This document shows, piece after piece, positions 34,201-42,715 of a stretch of DNA of 45,172 nt (its first letter is position 1; every line of letters starts with the position of its first letter). The position numbers and the translations under genes are program-made. Source of the stretch: UBA6115 sp012514225 (lineage in GTDB: Bacteria > Bacillota > Clostridia > Christensenellales > Aristaeellaceae); the NCBI GenBank assembly GCA_036756425.1, contig DAIOLC010000014.1, forward strand, positions 1-45,172, given 5' to 3'. The notes below the pieces were generated by a model that did no database searches, was not told the DNA's origin, and was given only the letters and a program-made list of their open reading frames with translations.

Positions 34201-34946
34201 CCGCGCGCGCCTTTGAGAAGGCCGGGTGCGCGCCCGAGGTCTTCCTGGTCAAAAACCTGACCTCGCGCGCGGTGGAGGAAAGCGTGCGCGCGCTGGCGGC
34301 GCGCATCCGAAACGCCCAAATCCTGTTCATCCCCGGCGGCTTTTCCGGCGGGGACGAGCCGGACGGCTCCGGCAAGTTCATCACCGCCCTGTTCGGCAAT
34401 CCCGCGGTCATTGACGCGCTGGAGGAATTGCTCCACACGCGCCGCGGGCTGGCGGGCGGCATCTGCAACGGCTTCCAGGCGCTGGTGAAAATGGGGCTGC
34501 TGCCGTCCGGGCGCTTCACCCGGCCGGGCGCGGACAGCCCGACGCTGGCGCACAACAAAATCGGGCGCCACCAGTCTAGGCTGGTCACCGTGCGCGTCGC
34601 GTCCACCCTCTCCCCCTGGTTTGGCCGGTATACGGCCGGGGAATGCCGCAGCATCCCCGTCTCCCACGGGGAAGGGCGCTTCCTGTGTACAAAGGCGCAG
34701 GCGGAGGCGCTGGCGGCGGCCGGGCAGATCGCCGCCCAGTACGCGGACGGCGCGGGCAAGCCCAGCATGGACATCCGGCACAACCCCTCGGGCTCCTTCT
34801 GGGCGGTCGAGGCGCTGACCTCCCCGGACGGGCGGGTGATGGGCAGGATGGGCCACGCGGAGCGGATGCTGGACGGCCTGTACCGCAATGTCCCCACCAC
34901 CGGGGAAGACCCCCTCTTCCTTGCGGCGGCGGACTACTTTGCCTGA
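31257..34946 (+). CDS. purL: Phosphoribosylformylglycinamidine synthase, large fused PurS-PurL-PurQ form
   Basis: A 1229-residue FGAM synthetase that amidates FGAR with glutamine and ATP. A PurS-like region occupies about residues 1-150. The AIR-synthetase-like core has YWSDHCRHTTFQTEI, FFKNETHNHPTEIEPFGGAATCIGG and GGRTGRDGCGGASGSS. The C-terminal class I glutaminase has LIPALPGTNCELD, FIPGGFSGGDEPDGSGKF and GGICNGFQALVKMG with nucleophile Cys1070, then SHGEGRF. The ATG at 31257 overlaps the purD stop. It is the last purine gene; 34947-35061 holds no clear terminator, only a 5-bp GGGAA/TTCCC hairpin near 35010. Confidence 0.97.
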
Positions 34947-35061
34947 CACGCGCCGTGCGCCGCCGGCTTCCCGGTTGGGCCCGTCCGTTAGTTCCGTCTG
35001 GCCGCGCGGGAATATTTTCCCAGGACTGGTTTCCGCCTCGGGCAACCCGCCTGCGGGCGTG

Positions 35062-35067
35062 TATAAT
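35062..35067 (+). promoter_or_regulatory. TATAAT -10 box for the rhodanese gene
   Basis: GTGTATAATCCCC, 33 bases before the ATG at 35100. The -35 region is poor. Confidence 0.5.
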
Positions 35068-35099
35068 CCCCTTCGGATTCTCGGCAAGGAGAGAGATGG

Positions 35100-35423
35100 A
35101 TGTTTGATTTTTTCGGCGGCGGGAAGAGAAAACCGATGATGGACGCGGTCAGGGAAGCCCAGGCGGACCCGTCGACCCGCATGGTGGATGTGCGCAGCCC
35201 GGAGGAATACCGCAGCGGCCACGTCCCCGGCGCGGTCAACGTGCCGTTGGAGAACCTGCAGGACGCGCTCCGGCTGCTGGAGGACAAGAAGGCGCAGCTC
35301 TGCCTGTACTGCGCGTCCGGCGCCCGCAGCGCCATGGCGGTGTCCATGCTCAAGCGGATGGGGTATGAAAACTGCGTGAACGCCGGGGGCATCGGCGGGT
35401 ATTCGGGCAAGCTGGAATACTGA
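35100..35423 (+). CDS. Rhodanese-like domain protein
   Basis: A 107-residue single rhodanese domain, cytoplasmic by appearance. RMVDVRSPEEYRSGHVPGAVNVPL is spread over the first half, and the active loop CASGARS places the persulfide-carrying Cys71. MGYENCVNAGGIGGY closes the fold. It probably transfers sulfane sulphur. The ATG at 35100 follows AAGGAGAG; an ATG four bases upstream hits a stop after three codons. Followed by two hairpins. Confidence 0.92.
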   Translation: MFDFFGGGKRKPMMDAVREAQADPSTRMVDVRSPEEYRSGHVPGAVNVPLENLQDALRLLEDKKAQLCLYCASGARSAMAVSMLKRMGYENCVNAGGIGGYSGKLEY

Positions 35424-35449
35424 GCTTCCTGGCTCAAGCCTTTGAACGC

Positions 35450-35474
35450 CCGGGCGCCCCTCTGGGGCGCCCGG
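35450..35474 (+). terminator. GC-rich hairpin after the rhodanese gene
   Basis: An 11-bp perfect stem with a three-base TCT loop, 26 bases after the stop codon. No T-tract. Confidence 0.45.
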
Positions 35475-35484
35475 CGCATGAAGC

Positions 35485-35520
35485 GGGCTGCGTCCGGTGG
35501 CTTTTGTCGCAGCCCTTCTT
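35485..35520 (+). terminator. Probable terminator after the rhodanese gene
   Basis: GGGCTGCG (35485-35492) and CGCAGCCC (35508-35515) form an 8-bp stem followed by TTCTT. Together with the preceding hairpin it isolates the next operon. Confidence 0.5.
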
Positions 35521-35560
35521 CCGCGCGGGTTTTGGGCTGGCACGTTGCCGGCATATCGGA

Positions 35561-35566
35561 TATAAT
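35561..35566 (+). promoter_or_regulatory. TATAAT -10 box for the TIM-like/YjbQ pair
   Basis: Perfect TATAAT 52 bases before the ATG at 35619; no good -35 at 16-18 bp. Confidence 0.5.
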
Positions 35567-35618
35567 CACCGTGTCGGAACCAGGACGACTGCGCGCGTGA
35601 ACCAGCACAGGAGGATCT

Positions 35619-36323
35619 ATGAAGCCAGCCATCCGGACCCCTTTTTTTGAAACGAGCGTCAAGAACTACATCTACGGGGACGAGGTGCTGCGCTTCGCCC
35701 AGGCGGTGGACGCGGCGGCGAAGAAGTATGACGTCGACGCCCTGTTTATCGCCCCGTACACGGAAATCCGGCGCGTGCGCGAGCACTGCCCGAACCTGAT
35801 TGTGCTGGCGCCTTATATGGACACCCTGAGGCCCGGCCGCGGCATGGCGGACGTGCTTCCGGAAGCCCTGAAGGCCGCAGGCGCCCAGGGTGTGGTCATC
35901 AACCACTGTGAACGCCCCATGACGCTCGCGGCCATCCGCATGACCATCGAGCGCGCGCGGGAGCTGGACATGCTCTCCTTTTGCTGCGCGGATACCGTCG
36001 ACGAGGCGCGGGCCATCGCGCACTTCCATCCCGACATCCTCAACCCCGAACCCACGGAGCTGATCGGTTCCGGCCAGGCCAGCGACATGTCCTATGTCCG
36101 GGAGGTCATCGACGCCGTGAAGGCGATTGACCCCGCCATCCTGGTGGAGCAGGCGGCGGGGATTACCACGGCGCAGCAGATTTACGACTTTATCATGGCG
36201 GGCTCCGAGGCGGCGGGGTCCGCGTCCGGCATCCTGAAGGCGGAGCACCCCTTCCGGCTGCTGGACGAGATGGTGGCCGCGGTCCGCAGGGCGAAGGACG
36301 ACCTGCAGGCGCGTCGCGCCTGA
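35619..36323 (+). CDS. Triosephosphate-isomerase-like protein
   Basis: A 234-residue TIM-barrel isomerase of the short, archaeal-like type found in Clostridia. The active-site set is present: Lys15 (TSVKNYIYG), His96 (VINHCERPM) and Glu144 (NPEPTELIGSGQASD). The phosphate loops GITTAQQIYDF and GSASGILKAEHP are near the C-terminus. Such proteins can be paralogues of the glycolytic enzyme that isomerise tetrose or other short sugar phosphates in catabolic clusters. AGGAGGATCT lies directly before the ATG. It is 22 bases upstream of the yjbQ-like gene and near a sugar kinase and transporter, which supports a catabolic role. Confidence 0.88.
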   Translation: MKPAIRTPFFETSVKNYIYGDEVLRFAQAVDAAAKKYDVDALFIAPYTEIRRVREHCPNLIVLAPYMDTLRPGRGMADVLPEALKAAGAQGVVINHCERPMTLAAIRMTIERARELDMLSFCCADTVDEARAIAHFHPDILNPEPTELIGSGQASDMSYVREVIDAVKAIDPAILVEQAAGITTAQQIYDFIMAGSEAAGSASGILKAEHPFRLLDEMVAAVRRAKDDLQARRA

Positions 36324-36345
36324 GAAGGCTAAGGAGGAGGTCGAC

Positions 36346-36840
36346 ATGGTTTATCGGGAAGCGGTCAAGCTGCAGTCCAACCACGGCGTGGTCACGTTCC
36401 ACGACGTGACACAGCAGGCGAGGGACATCGTTGAGCGCTCGGGCATCAAGAACGGCATCGTCGTCGTCTACTCGCACCACACTACCTGCTGCGTCATCAC
36501 CCAGGAGCGCGCCTTCGACCTGTCGATGACAGGCCTGGAAACCCTGCAGCAGGATTTTGTCGAGGTGCTGCGGCAATTGATTCCGGACCAGCGCAAGGAA
36601 GGCCTCTACCTCCACCCGGGGGAGAAGGCGCTCAAGTTCGCCGAGGAGCACGGGGAAGACGCCCGCGGCTGCCACAACACGGACGCCCACCTCCGTTCCG
36701 CCCTGGTCGGCCGCAGCGAAAGCATCGCGCTCATCGACGGGAAAATGGACTTGGGCGAGTTCGGCTTTATTTACTTTATCGACTTTGACCAGACGCGCGC
36801 CCGCGTCCGCACGGCGCAGATCACGGTCCTGGGCGACTGA
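36346..36840 (+). CDS. YjbQ/UPF0047 family protein
   Basis: A 164-residue YjbQ family protein, annotated elsewhere as secondary thiamine-phosphate synthase. Family residues are VVYSHHTTCCVIT with the paired His, HPGEKALKFAEEHGEDARGCHNTDAHLRS (a span from about residue 90) and DLGEFGFIYFIDFDQTRAR. The physiological role of the family is uncertain; it often accompanies sugar-catabolic genes. AAGGAGGAGG lies before the ATG. It ends 60 bases from the convergent DeoR gene with a hairpin between them. Confidence 0.9.
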   Translation: MVYREAVKLQSNHGVVTFHDVTQQARDIVERSGIKNGIVVVYSHHTTCCVITQERAFDLSMTGLETLQQDFVEVLRQLIPDQRKEGLYLHPGEKALKFAEEHGEDARGCHNTDAHLRSALVGRSESIALIDGKMDLGEFGFIYFIDFDQTRARVRTAQITVLGD

Positions 36841-36854
36841 GCCCGCCGGCTTGC

Positions 36855-36897
36855 AAAAAATGTCCGGCCGTTCCCGGCGCAGCGCCAGGAACGGCCG
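36855..36897 (-). terminator. Terminator of the DeoR gene
   Basis: CGGCCGTTCC (36865-36874) and GGAACGGCCG (36888-36897) form a 10-bp stem. Read leftward it is followed by GACA and six T residues (36860-36855), a good intrinsic terminator for the minus-strand gene; the hairpin also lies just after the YjbQ gene. Confidence 0.8.
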
Positions 36898-36899
36898 CT

Positions 36900-37724
36900 T
36901 TATGGTTTGGCTTTCCGCCGGCCGGCCGGCTGCGCGCGCTCTTCCGCGGCCAGCAGGACGGCGACCTTGTTTTTATCAAGCGCCGCGGACAGGGCTTCAT
37001 CCGGCGCGGCGTTGGTGACGATGCCGCTGATTTCCTCCAGGCCGGCGTAGGCCACCAGGGCGTATCGCCCGAACTTGCTGGCGTCCATCAGCGCGTAGCG
37101 CAGGTCCGAGCGCGCGATCACGCGGGCGTTCAGGCTGGAGATGCTCAGCTGGTTGGAGCAGAAACCCATTTGCGCCGTCAGCCCCTCGCAGCCGAAAAAA
37201 CTCTTTGTGAAATGGAAGGGGCTGACGTAGCGCTCGGTCAGGGGTCCCGAGAAGTCGCGCCGCCCGGGGTTGTATTCCCCGCCGGCGAGGATGACGCGGC
37301 ATTGGGCGCGGGCGGCCAGCACCTGGACGTTGGCGATGGAGTTGGTCACGATGTTGAGCGAGGTGAAATCCCCACTGGCGATGCGCCGGCTCAGCGCGAG
37401 GGCCATCTGCATCACCGTGGTCCCGCTGTCCAGGAAGACGGTGTCCCCGTCCTGCACCAGTTCCGCCGCGGCGGCCCCGATGCGCCGCTTCTCCGCGGAG
37501 AATGTCTTTTCGCTGTTTTCAAACGAATAGCCGCGTGCGCCGCCGTACAGCTGGACGCCGCCGTAATCCCTCACGGCGGTTCCCTTTTCTTCCATGCCGC
37601 GGAACAGCCGCCGGACCGTGGCGGCCGAGACGTCGAGGGCTTTGGAGGCTTCCGCCGTCGTGATGCGGCGGGTTGCGCCCAGCAGGTTGAGCAGGTACTG
37701 CTCGCGCTCCGTCATCTTATTCAT
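36900..37724 (-). CDS. DeoR/GlpR family transcriptional regulator
   Basis: A 274-residue regulator: an N-terminal winged helix (TTAEASKALDVSAATVRRLFRGMEEKG, a span near residue 20) and the DeoR sensor domain with FLDSGTTVMQMA, VTNSIANVQVL, LAGGEYNPGRRDFSGPL and ALMDASKFGR. These bind sugar phosphates, which release repression. The ATG at 37724 is chosen; it leaves a leader of about 30 bases after the minus-strand promoter, whereas an ATG at 37745 would leave only about ten. Divergent from the kinase-transport operon, which it very likely controls through the dyad at 37785-37838. Confidence 0.9.
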   Translation of the reverse strand: MNKMTEREQYLLNLLGATRRITTAEASKALDVSAATVRRLFRGMEEKGTAVRDYGGVQLYGGARGYSFENSEKTFSAEKRRIGAAAAELVQDGDTVFLDSGTTVMQMALALSRRIASGDFTSLNIVTNSIANVQVLAARAQCRVILAGGEYNPGRRDFSGPLTERYVSPFHFTKSFFGCEGLTAQMGFCSNQLSISSLNARVIARSDLRYALMDASKFGRYALVAYAGLEEISGIVTNAAPDEALSAALDKNKVAVLLAAEERAQPAGRRKAKP

Positions 37725-37761
37725 CCGGATGCCCCATTTCGTCATCAATATGTTCGGTTCA

Positions 37762-37790
37762 ATCATAATACCGGCTGTTGCGCTGGTCAA
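37762..37790 (-). promoter_or_regulatory. Sigma-A promoter of the DeoR gene
   Basis: Minus-strand TTGACC (37790-37785), a 17-bp spacer and TATGAT (37767-37762), about 38 bases before the ATG at 37724. Confidence 0.7.
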
Positions 37791-37838
37791 GACCTGCGAA
37801 AGAAACGGATTCTGACGGAACCGCTCAGGTTGTTGACC
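37785..37838. promoter_or_regulatory. Inverted-repeat operator linking both divergent -35 boxes
   Basis: GGTCAAGACCTG (37785-37796) and CAGGTTGTTGACC (37826-37838) are inverted copies apart from a one-base length difference, with 29 bases between. Each arm contains one promoter's -35 element, so a protein bound to both would block both directions. The DeoR regulator is the obvious candidate. Confidence 0.6.
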
Positions 37839-37861
37839 CGCGCTATCTCTTGTGTTAGGAT
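37833..37861 (+). promoter_or_regulatory. Sigma-A promoter of the kinase/transport operon
   Basis: TTGACC at 37833-37838, a 17-bp spacer and TAGGAT at 37856-37861; leader of about 75 bases to the ATG at 37943. Confidence 0.7.
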
Positions 37862-37942
37862 GGCTTCAACAGAAGCGCCCCCATAAAGGGCAATAGCGTC
37901 CATGCGCCGGAACGGCTTTCCGGACAGGCGGAGAATCCATCG

Positions 37943-39430
37943 ATGGCACGACACCTGCTGGGGATTGACGTCGGTACGACGGGAACCAAGACCATGCTCG
38001 TCCGGGAGGACGGTCGTTTTGTCGCGCACGCCTACGCCGCCTACCCGCTTTCGAACCCGGCGCCCGGGATGTCGGAACAAAACGCGCAGGACTGGTGGCA
38101 CGCGGTCAGAAAGACCGTGCGGGAAGTGATGTCCGCCATCAGCCCGGGGGACGAAGTGGCCGCCCTGTCCCTGTCGACCCAGGGCGGGACCATGGTCCCG
38201 GTGGACGGGGAGGGGACGCCGCTGCGCCCCGCCATCGTATGGAACGATACCCGCTGCGCGTCGCAGCGGGCGCAGTTCATCTCCCGGTTTGGCGAAGACC
38301 GGATGTATCGCGCTTCCGGATGGAAACTGGGCAAGGGGCTCAACGCGCTGGAGATTGCGTGGGTCCGGGAGCACGAGCCGGAGGTGTTCAAGCGGGCACG
38401 GTACTTCCTTTCGGTCCCGGACTACCTGTCCTTTCATTTGACCGGCGCCTGCCACGTGGACATGAGCAACGCGGGCATCAACCAGCTCGCCGACATCCGC
38501 AGGAAGGCCTACGACCCGGATTTGATGGCTTTTGCGGGCGTAGACGAGTCCCAGATGGCGCGGCTGGCCGATTCCGGGCAGCCGCTGGGCTACCTGACGG
38601 AGCAGGCCGCACGGGAACTGGGCGTTGGCGGGCGGGTTTTGCTGGTCACAGGCGCGCACGACCAGTACGCCGCGTGCCTCGGCGCGGGGGTGACCGGGCC
38701 GGGAAGCGCGATGATCGGCAGCGGGACCGCCTGGGTCGTCACCGCGCTCAACGACGCGCCGGATTTCTCCAGGGGATTTGCCCAGTCTCGCTCTGCCCTT
38801 CAGGATCTATGGGGCTCCCTGGTGTCCCTGTCGACCGGGGGGGTTTGCCTGGACTGGCTTTTACACAGTGTCATCGGGCCGGAGCCGGCGCCCGAAAAGC
38901 CGGACTACGACCGGCTCAACCGGGAAATCGCGCGCCTGAATGCCGGCGCGGACGGCCTGATGTTCTTCCCCTACTTCGGCAGCGCCAGCCTCCCCGTTCC
39001 CCCCGCGGACTGGCACGCCGGCTTCCTGGGGATGGATCTGTCCCACAACCGCTATCACCTCGCGCGCGCGGTGATGGAGGGGGTCGCCTGCCACATCGCG
39101 TGGGTGCTGGAACAGTTCCCGGGCGGCGGGCAAACGCCCGTCGTGCTGTCCGGCGGCGCCGGCAAAAGCGCGCCCTGGCGCCAGCTGCTGGCGGACATGC
39201 TGGACCGCCCGTTGCGGATTCCGGCAAACCCCGACCTGCCCTGCGTCGGCGCGGCCGTCCTGGCCGGCGTCGGCAGCGGGGTGTTTGCGGACGCCCGGCA
39301 GGCGCTGGACAGGATGAGCGGCAGGGAGACAACGGTGAGCCCCATCCCGGAAAACGTGGCCGCCTACCGCCCCTACCAGGCGCGCTACCGGCGGCGGGCG
39401 GAAGGCCTGGCCGCGCTTTATTCCGAATAG
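37943..39430 (+). CDS. FGGY-family carbohydrate kinase (xylulokinase-like)
   Basis: A 495-residue sugar kinase. The N-terminal phosphate loop is GIDVGTTGTKTMLV, followed by MSEQNAQDWW, LSTQGGTMVPVD, AIVWNDTRC and TGAHDQYAACLGAGV with the catalytic Asp; the C-terminal VLSGGAGKSAPWRQLLADML binds ATP. It is the first gene of the operon behind the DeoR-controlled promoter. With an isomerase-like gene at the far end and a CUT1 transporter between, it probably phosphorylates the ketose formed from the imported sugar. Similar in type to the kinase at 4-1509 but clearly diverged. Confidence 0.93.
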   Translation: MARHLLGIDVGTTGTKTMLVREDGRFVAHAYAAYPLSNPAPGMSEQNAQDWWHAVRKTVREVMSAISPGDEVAALSLSTQGGTMVPVDGEGTPLRPAIVWNDTRCASQRAQFISRFGEDRMYRASGWKLGKGLNALEIAWVREHEPEVFKRARYFLSVPDYLSFHLTGACHVDMSNAGINQLADIRRKAYDPDLMAFAGVDESQMARLADSGQPLGYLTEQAARELGVGGRVLLVTGAHDQYAACLGAGVTGPGSAMIGSGTAWVVTALNDAPDFSRGFAQSRSALQDLWGSLVSLSTGGVCLDWLLHSVIGPEPAPEKPDYDRLNREIARLNAGADGLMFFPYFGSASLPVPPADWHAGFLGMDLSHNRYHLARAVMEGVACHIAWVLEQFPGGGQTPVVLSGGAGKSAPWRQLLADMLDRPLRIPANPDLPCVGAAVLAGVGSGVFADARQALDRMSGRETTVSPIPENVAAYRPYQARYRRRAEGLAALYSE

Positions 39431-39469
39431 CTTCGGGCAACCGATGCGAAAATAAAAGGAGGACACGCT

Positions 39470-40750
39470 ATGACCATGAGGAGATTGCTCGCTGTCTGCT
39501 GCATGCTGGCCTTGCTGGCTTCGTTCGGGCTGGGCCTGGCCGAGGAGAAAAAGCCGGTCACGCTGCAAGTCAGCATCGTGGAAACCGACTGGCTTGACGC
39601 CTGGGAAGACGGCATGAAGCCCGCATTCGAGGCAGAATACCCGTGGATTACGCTGGAAGCGGTATCGCTGGGTGAGGAAAAGCGCATTTTCCACGCGACG
39701 CGCGCGGCGGCAAACGACCTGCCCCCCGTGTTGCAGACCGACGTGGGCGGCATCTACTACGAGTTGATTGACGCCGGCAGGATTCTGGACCTCTCCGGCT
39801 ACGAGGCCGCCGCCAGCATCCCCCAGTCCTACAAGGATGCGTATACCTACAACGGTGTTCTGTTCGGCTTGACGCAGGGCGCCGCGTTCGACGCGCTGTA
39901 CCTGAATATGGCGATTCTGAAGGAAGCGGGATGGGAAGCCGCGCCTGCCAACTGGGATGAGTTCATCCAGTGCTGCAAGGATGTCATGGAGAAGACCGGC
40001 AAGGCCGCCGTCACGGTGGCGGGCGCCAAGTCGACGACCATCTGGATGCCGTTTGAAACCATCCTGCTCAACGTAGCCGGCGAAACGCTGGGAGCCGGCG
40101 TCTACGAAGAGCAAATCCGCAAAGGAACGCTGGATGTCAGCGCCTTCCCCGCCGTTGCCGAGCGGCTGGACCAGCTGGCTCCCTACATGATGACCGGCTC
40201 CTCTCAAAACACCGAAGATGACGTGACTGCCGTCATGGCTGAGGGCACCTGCGCGATGGCCATTGCCGGCAACTGGACTGCCAACAACATCACCAACGCC
40301 ATTGCCACCGCCACGGGCGACATCGCCAACGCGCTGATGATTGTTCCCCCGTTCAATGATCCGGGCAAGAAAGTCTGGCTGGCTGCGACGCCCGAGAGCG
40401 CGATCGGCGTCTCCAAGGTCGACGACCCGGGCCTCGCCGAGGCGCGCGACATCTTCTTTGAGTGGCTGTACAGGCCTGAAAACTTCAAGTGGATTCAGAA
40501 CGCCCGCGGCACGCTGCCCGTGCTGGCCAACATGACCGCAGACCAGGTTGTGCTGCCCGACGCCGTCAAGGTCTTCAGCGCGGCGACGCAGGATGCCACG
40601 ACGTTCTCCATGAGCTTCAACAATGTGACCGAGACCGTCAACCTCGACATCCAGACCGCCCTGGCGGACCTCTTCTCCGGGAACGCCACAGGTGCCCAGA
40701 CCGTGGAGCGCATCCAGGCCCTGTATTCGGCGGACCCCCTGATTAAGTAA
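39470..40750 (+). CDS. Carbohydrate ABC transporter substrate-binding protein (family 1)
   Basis: A 426-residue exported sugar-binding protein. The signal peptide covers about 24 residues with cleavage at GLA|EE. The cysteines in its core (AVCCM) are too early and lack the small residue needed for a lipobox, so it is not an obvious lipoprotein. The mature part has WEDGMKPAFEAEYPWITLEAV, LPPVLQTDVGG and WDEFIQCCKDVME. It sits 39 bases after the kinase gene with AAAGGAGGACACGCT before the ATG, and is followed by a strong hairpin before the permeases. Ligand unknown. Confidence 0.92.
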   Translation: MTMRRLLAVCCMLALLASFGLGLAEEKKPVTLQVSIVETDWLDAWEDGMKPAFEAEYPWITLEAVSLGEEKRIFHATRAAANDLPPVLQTDVGGIYYELIDAGRILDLSGYEAAASIPQSYKDAYTYNGVLFGLTQGAAFDALYLNMAILKEAGWEAAPANWDEFIQCCKDVMEKTGKAAVTVAGAKSTTIWMPFETILLNVAGETLGAGVYEEQIRKGTLDVSAFPAVAERLDQLAPYMMTGSSQNTEDDVTAVMAEGTCAMAIAGNWTANNITNAIATATGDIANALMIVPPFNDPGKKVWLAATPESAIGVSKVDDPGLAEARDIFFEWLYRPENFKWIQNARGTLPVLANMTADQVVLPDAVKVFSAATQDATTFSMSFNNVTETVNLDIQTALADLFSGNATGAQTVERIQALYSADPLIK

Positions 40751-40766
40751 TATCCGGCGGACCTGT

Positions 40767-40799
40767 CACAGGGGTGAGGTGTTTCACCTCACCCCCGTG
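40767..40799 (+). other. Hairpin between binding-protein and permease genes
   Basis: GGGGTGAGGTG (40771-40781), TTT, CACCTCACCCC (40785-40795), extended by CAC/GTG outside single unpaired bases. No T-tract until about 20 bases later. It parallels the hairpin at 9026-9054 in the other transporter operon. Confidence 0.65.
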
Positions 40800-40860
40800 A
40801 CCCAGGATTACTCAGTACAGTTTTTATTCCCCAATGGTTCACAAAGATTGCATGGTGGTT

Positions 40861-41796
40861 ATGAATAATTCTACCAAAAGACTGGCAAGGGAGCCGGCGG
40901 CGAACCGAACGCCGTTTCAGCGAAGGCGCAGTGTCACGGGCGTCCTGTTCCTGGTTCCCACGATGCTGCTGGTCGGCGTCTTCATCGTTTGGCCGCTGAT
41001 TGACGTCATCATCCTCAGCTTTTATGACTGGAACGGCGTGTCCACCACCATGTCGTTCGTCGGCCTGGAGAATTTCAGGAGCCTTACGGATCTCCCGGGC
41101 TTCTGGGAAATGGCTTCCGGCACCGTCGTCTACGCGGCAGGGGTGACCGCGCTGACCGTGGTGATTTCCTTTTTTGTCGCGCTGGGGCTGGATAAGAAGG
41201 GCAAGGGCCGGATCAACCGCAGCTTTCTCCGCGCGATGTGGTTCCTGCCATGCCTTCTGAGCATGATGGTCGTCGGCATCCTCTGGCGCATCATGTACAA
41301 CTACAATACCGGCGTCATCAACAACTTGCTGGCTGCGGCGGGGGCGAAGCCGGTCAACTGGCTGGAAACCTACGGCGTCACGCGCTGGGCCATCATTGTC
41401 GCGAGCGTTTGGGCACAGTTGGGCATGTGCGTAGTCATCTTCCTGGCCGGGCTGCAGTCCATCCCGACAGAGCTCTATGAGGCGGCGAAAATCGACGGCG
41501 CCAGCGGGCTGCAAAGGTTTACAAACATCACGTTCACAATGATGGCGCCGTCCATCACCATCAACGTGCTGACGACGTCCATCACGGCTTTCAAGATGTA
41601 CGAGCTACCGCTCACCGTGTCCAACGGCCTTCCGGGGTACCATACACGGCTGCTCACTCAGAAAATACATGACCTGGGATTCAAGGCAATCGACTTAGGG
41701 CGCGGAAGCGCCTTGTCCGTTGTGCTGATTGTGGTTATCACGGTGATTTCGATTGTCCAGCTGACGTATCTGCGCAGGCGGGAGGACATCTACTGA
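40861..41796 (+). CDS. Carbohydrate ABC transporter permease (UgpA-like)
   Basis: A 311-residue permease with six predicted helices and the EAA loop YEAAKIDGASGLQRFTNITF. The start is uncertain: in-frame ATGs occur at 40834, 40852 and 40861 and none has a strong ribosome binding site. The last leaves a typical short polar N-terminus and has GGTGG close upstream. Its stop overlaps the next ATG by one base. Confidence 0.9.
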   Translation: MNNSTKRLAREPAANRTPFQRRRSVTGVLFLVPTMLLVGVFIVWPLIDVIILSFYDWNGVSTTMSFVGLENFRSLTDLPGFWEMASGTVVYAAGVTALTVVISFFVALGLDKKGKGRINRSFLRAMWFLPCLLSMMVVGILWRIMYNYNTGVINNLLAAAGAKPVNWLETYGVTRWAIIVASVWAQLGMCVVIFLAGLQSIPTELYEAAKIDGASGLQRFTNITFTMMAPSITINVLTTSITAFKMYELPLTVSNGLPGYHTRLLTQKIHDLGFKAIDLGRGSALSVVLIVVITVISIVQLTYLRRREDIY

Positions 41797-42638
41797 TGAA
41801 AAAGAGGCGTTTCGTCAGGATTGTCCTGGGAGAGTTCGGCCTCGTCCTGCTGACCCTTCTGATTCTGCTGCCCGTTTATTACTTCGTCATCGGCTCGTTC
41901 AAGGCGCGGATGGATATCGTGAAGTACCCGCTCCAGATTACGTGGCCCATGGTCAGCAGTGTCGGGTTTAAGAACTTCGCGTACGCGTTTGACCGGATTA
42001 AGATGTTCTCAGCGCTGACGAATACGGCCATGATTACGGGAAGCGCTCTGGTCATCGTCGTGGTGTGCGGCTCGCTCGCGGGGTTCGTCATCGCGCGCAT
42101 TGACCGCAGGATGTTCAGGCTGTTCTACACGTTCCTCATCGGGCTGATGGTCATTCCGTTCATCGGGTGCCTGATTCCCCTCGTTGTGCAGTCCACGAAG
42201 CTGGGCACATACAATACGCTGCTGGGCTGCATCCTCATCCAAGCGGCATGGAACCTGCCGTTCGCCGTTTTCCTGTTTACGGGGTTCATGCGCGGGCTGC
42301 CCAAGGAACTCGAGGAAGCCGGCTACATCGACGGATGCTCGATGATCAGCGTGTACCTGCGCATCTTCCTGCCGCTGCTGGCGCCGATTACCGCGACCTG
42401 CTGCATCCGGGCGGGCGTGGGGATGTGGAACGATTATCTCGTCAGCAGCTCCCTGCTCAACGGGGTGCAGACACCGACGCTGATGGTGGGCGTGAGCATG
42501 TTCTTCGGCGCGCGCAGAACCGAATACGGCTATGCGTTCGCGGGTATCATCATGGCTTCGTTGCCGATGATAGTGATGTATGTGTTTCTGCAAAAGTATT
42601 TTATCAAGGGGCTGGTGGCGGGCGCGGTCAAGGGCTAG
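41796..42638 (+). CDS. Carbohydrate ABC transporter permease (UgpE-like)
   Basis: A 280-residue permease, the partner of the preceding gene (TGATG junction). It has six predicted helices and an EAA loop, EEAGYIDGCSMISVYLRIFLP. GGAGGACATCTACTG upstream provides the ribosome binding site. Again no ATPase gene is present. A 7-bp hairpin (TGCCCTC/GAGGGCA, 42653-42688) lies in the 77-bp gap before the next gene. Confidence 0.93.
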   Translation: MKKRRFVRIVLGEFGLVLLTLLILLPVYYFVIGSFKARMDIVKYPLQITWPMVSSVGFKNFAYAFDRIKMFSALTNTAMITGSALVIVVVCGSLAGFVIARIDRRMFRLFYTFLIGLMVIPFIGCLIPLVVQSTKLGTYNTLLGCILIQAAWNLPFAVFLFTGFMRGLPKELEEAGYIDGCSMISVYLRIFLPLLAPITATCCIRAGVGMWNDYLVSSSLLNGVQTPTLMVGVSMFFGARRTEYGYAFAGIIMASLPMIVMYVFLQKYFIKGLVAGAVKG

Positions 42639-42715
42639 CGCACACCGCTCAATGCCCTCGCGCCGGAACGCGGGACGGGCAGAGGGCACAACGGCAGTTT
42701 AAAGGAGAAGAACAA

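Noticed and set aside
31983..36347. Very long minus-strand open frame opposite purL, the rhodanese and the TIM-like gene
   Set aside because: It mirrors well-identified genes, is low-complexity Arg/Gly/Ala and reflects the high GC content, which removes stop codons.
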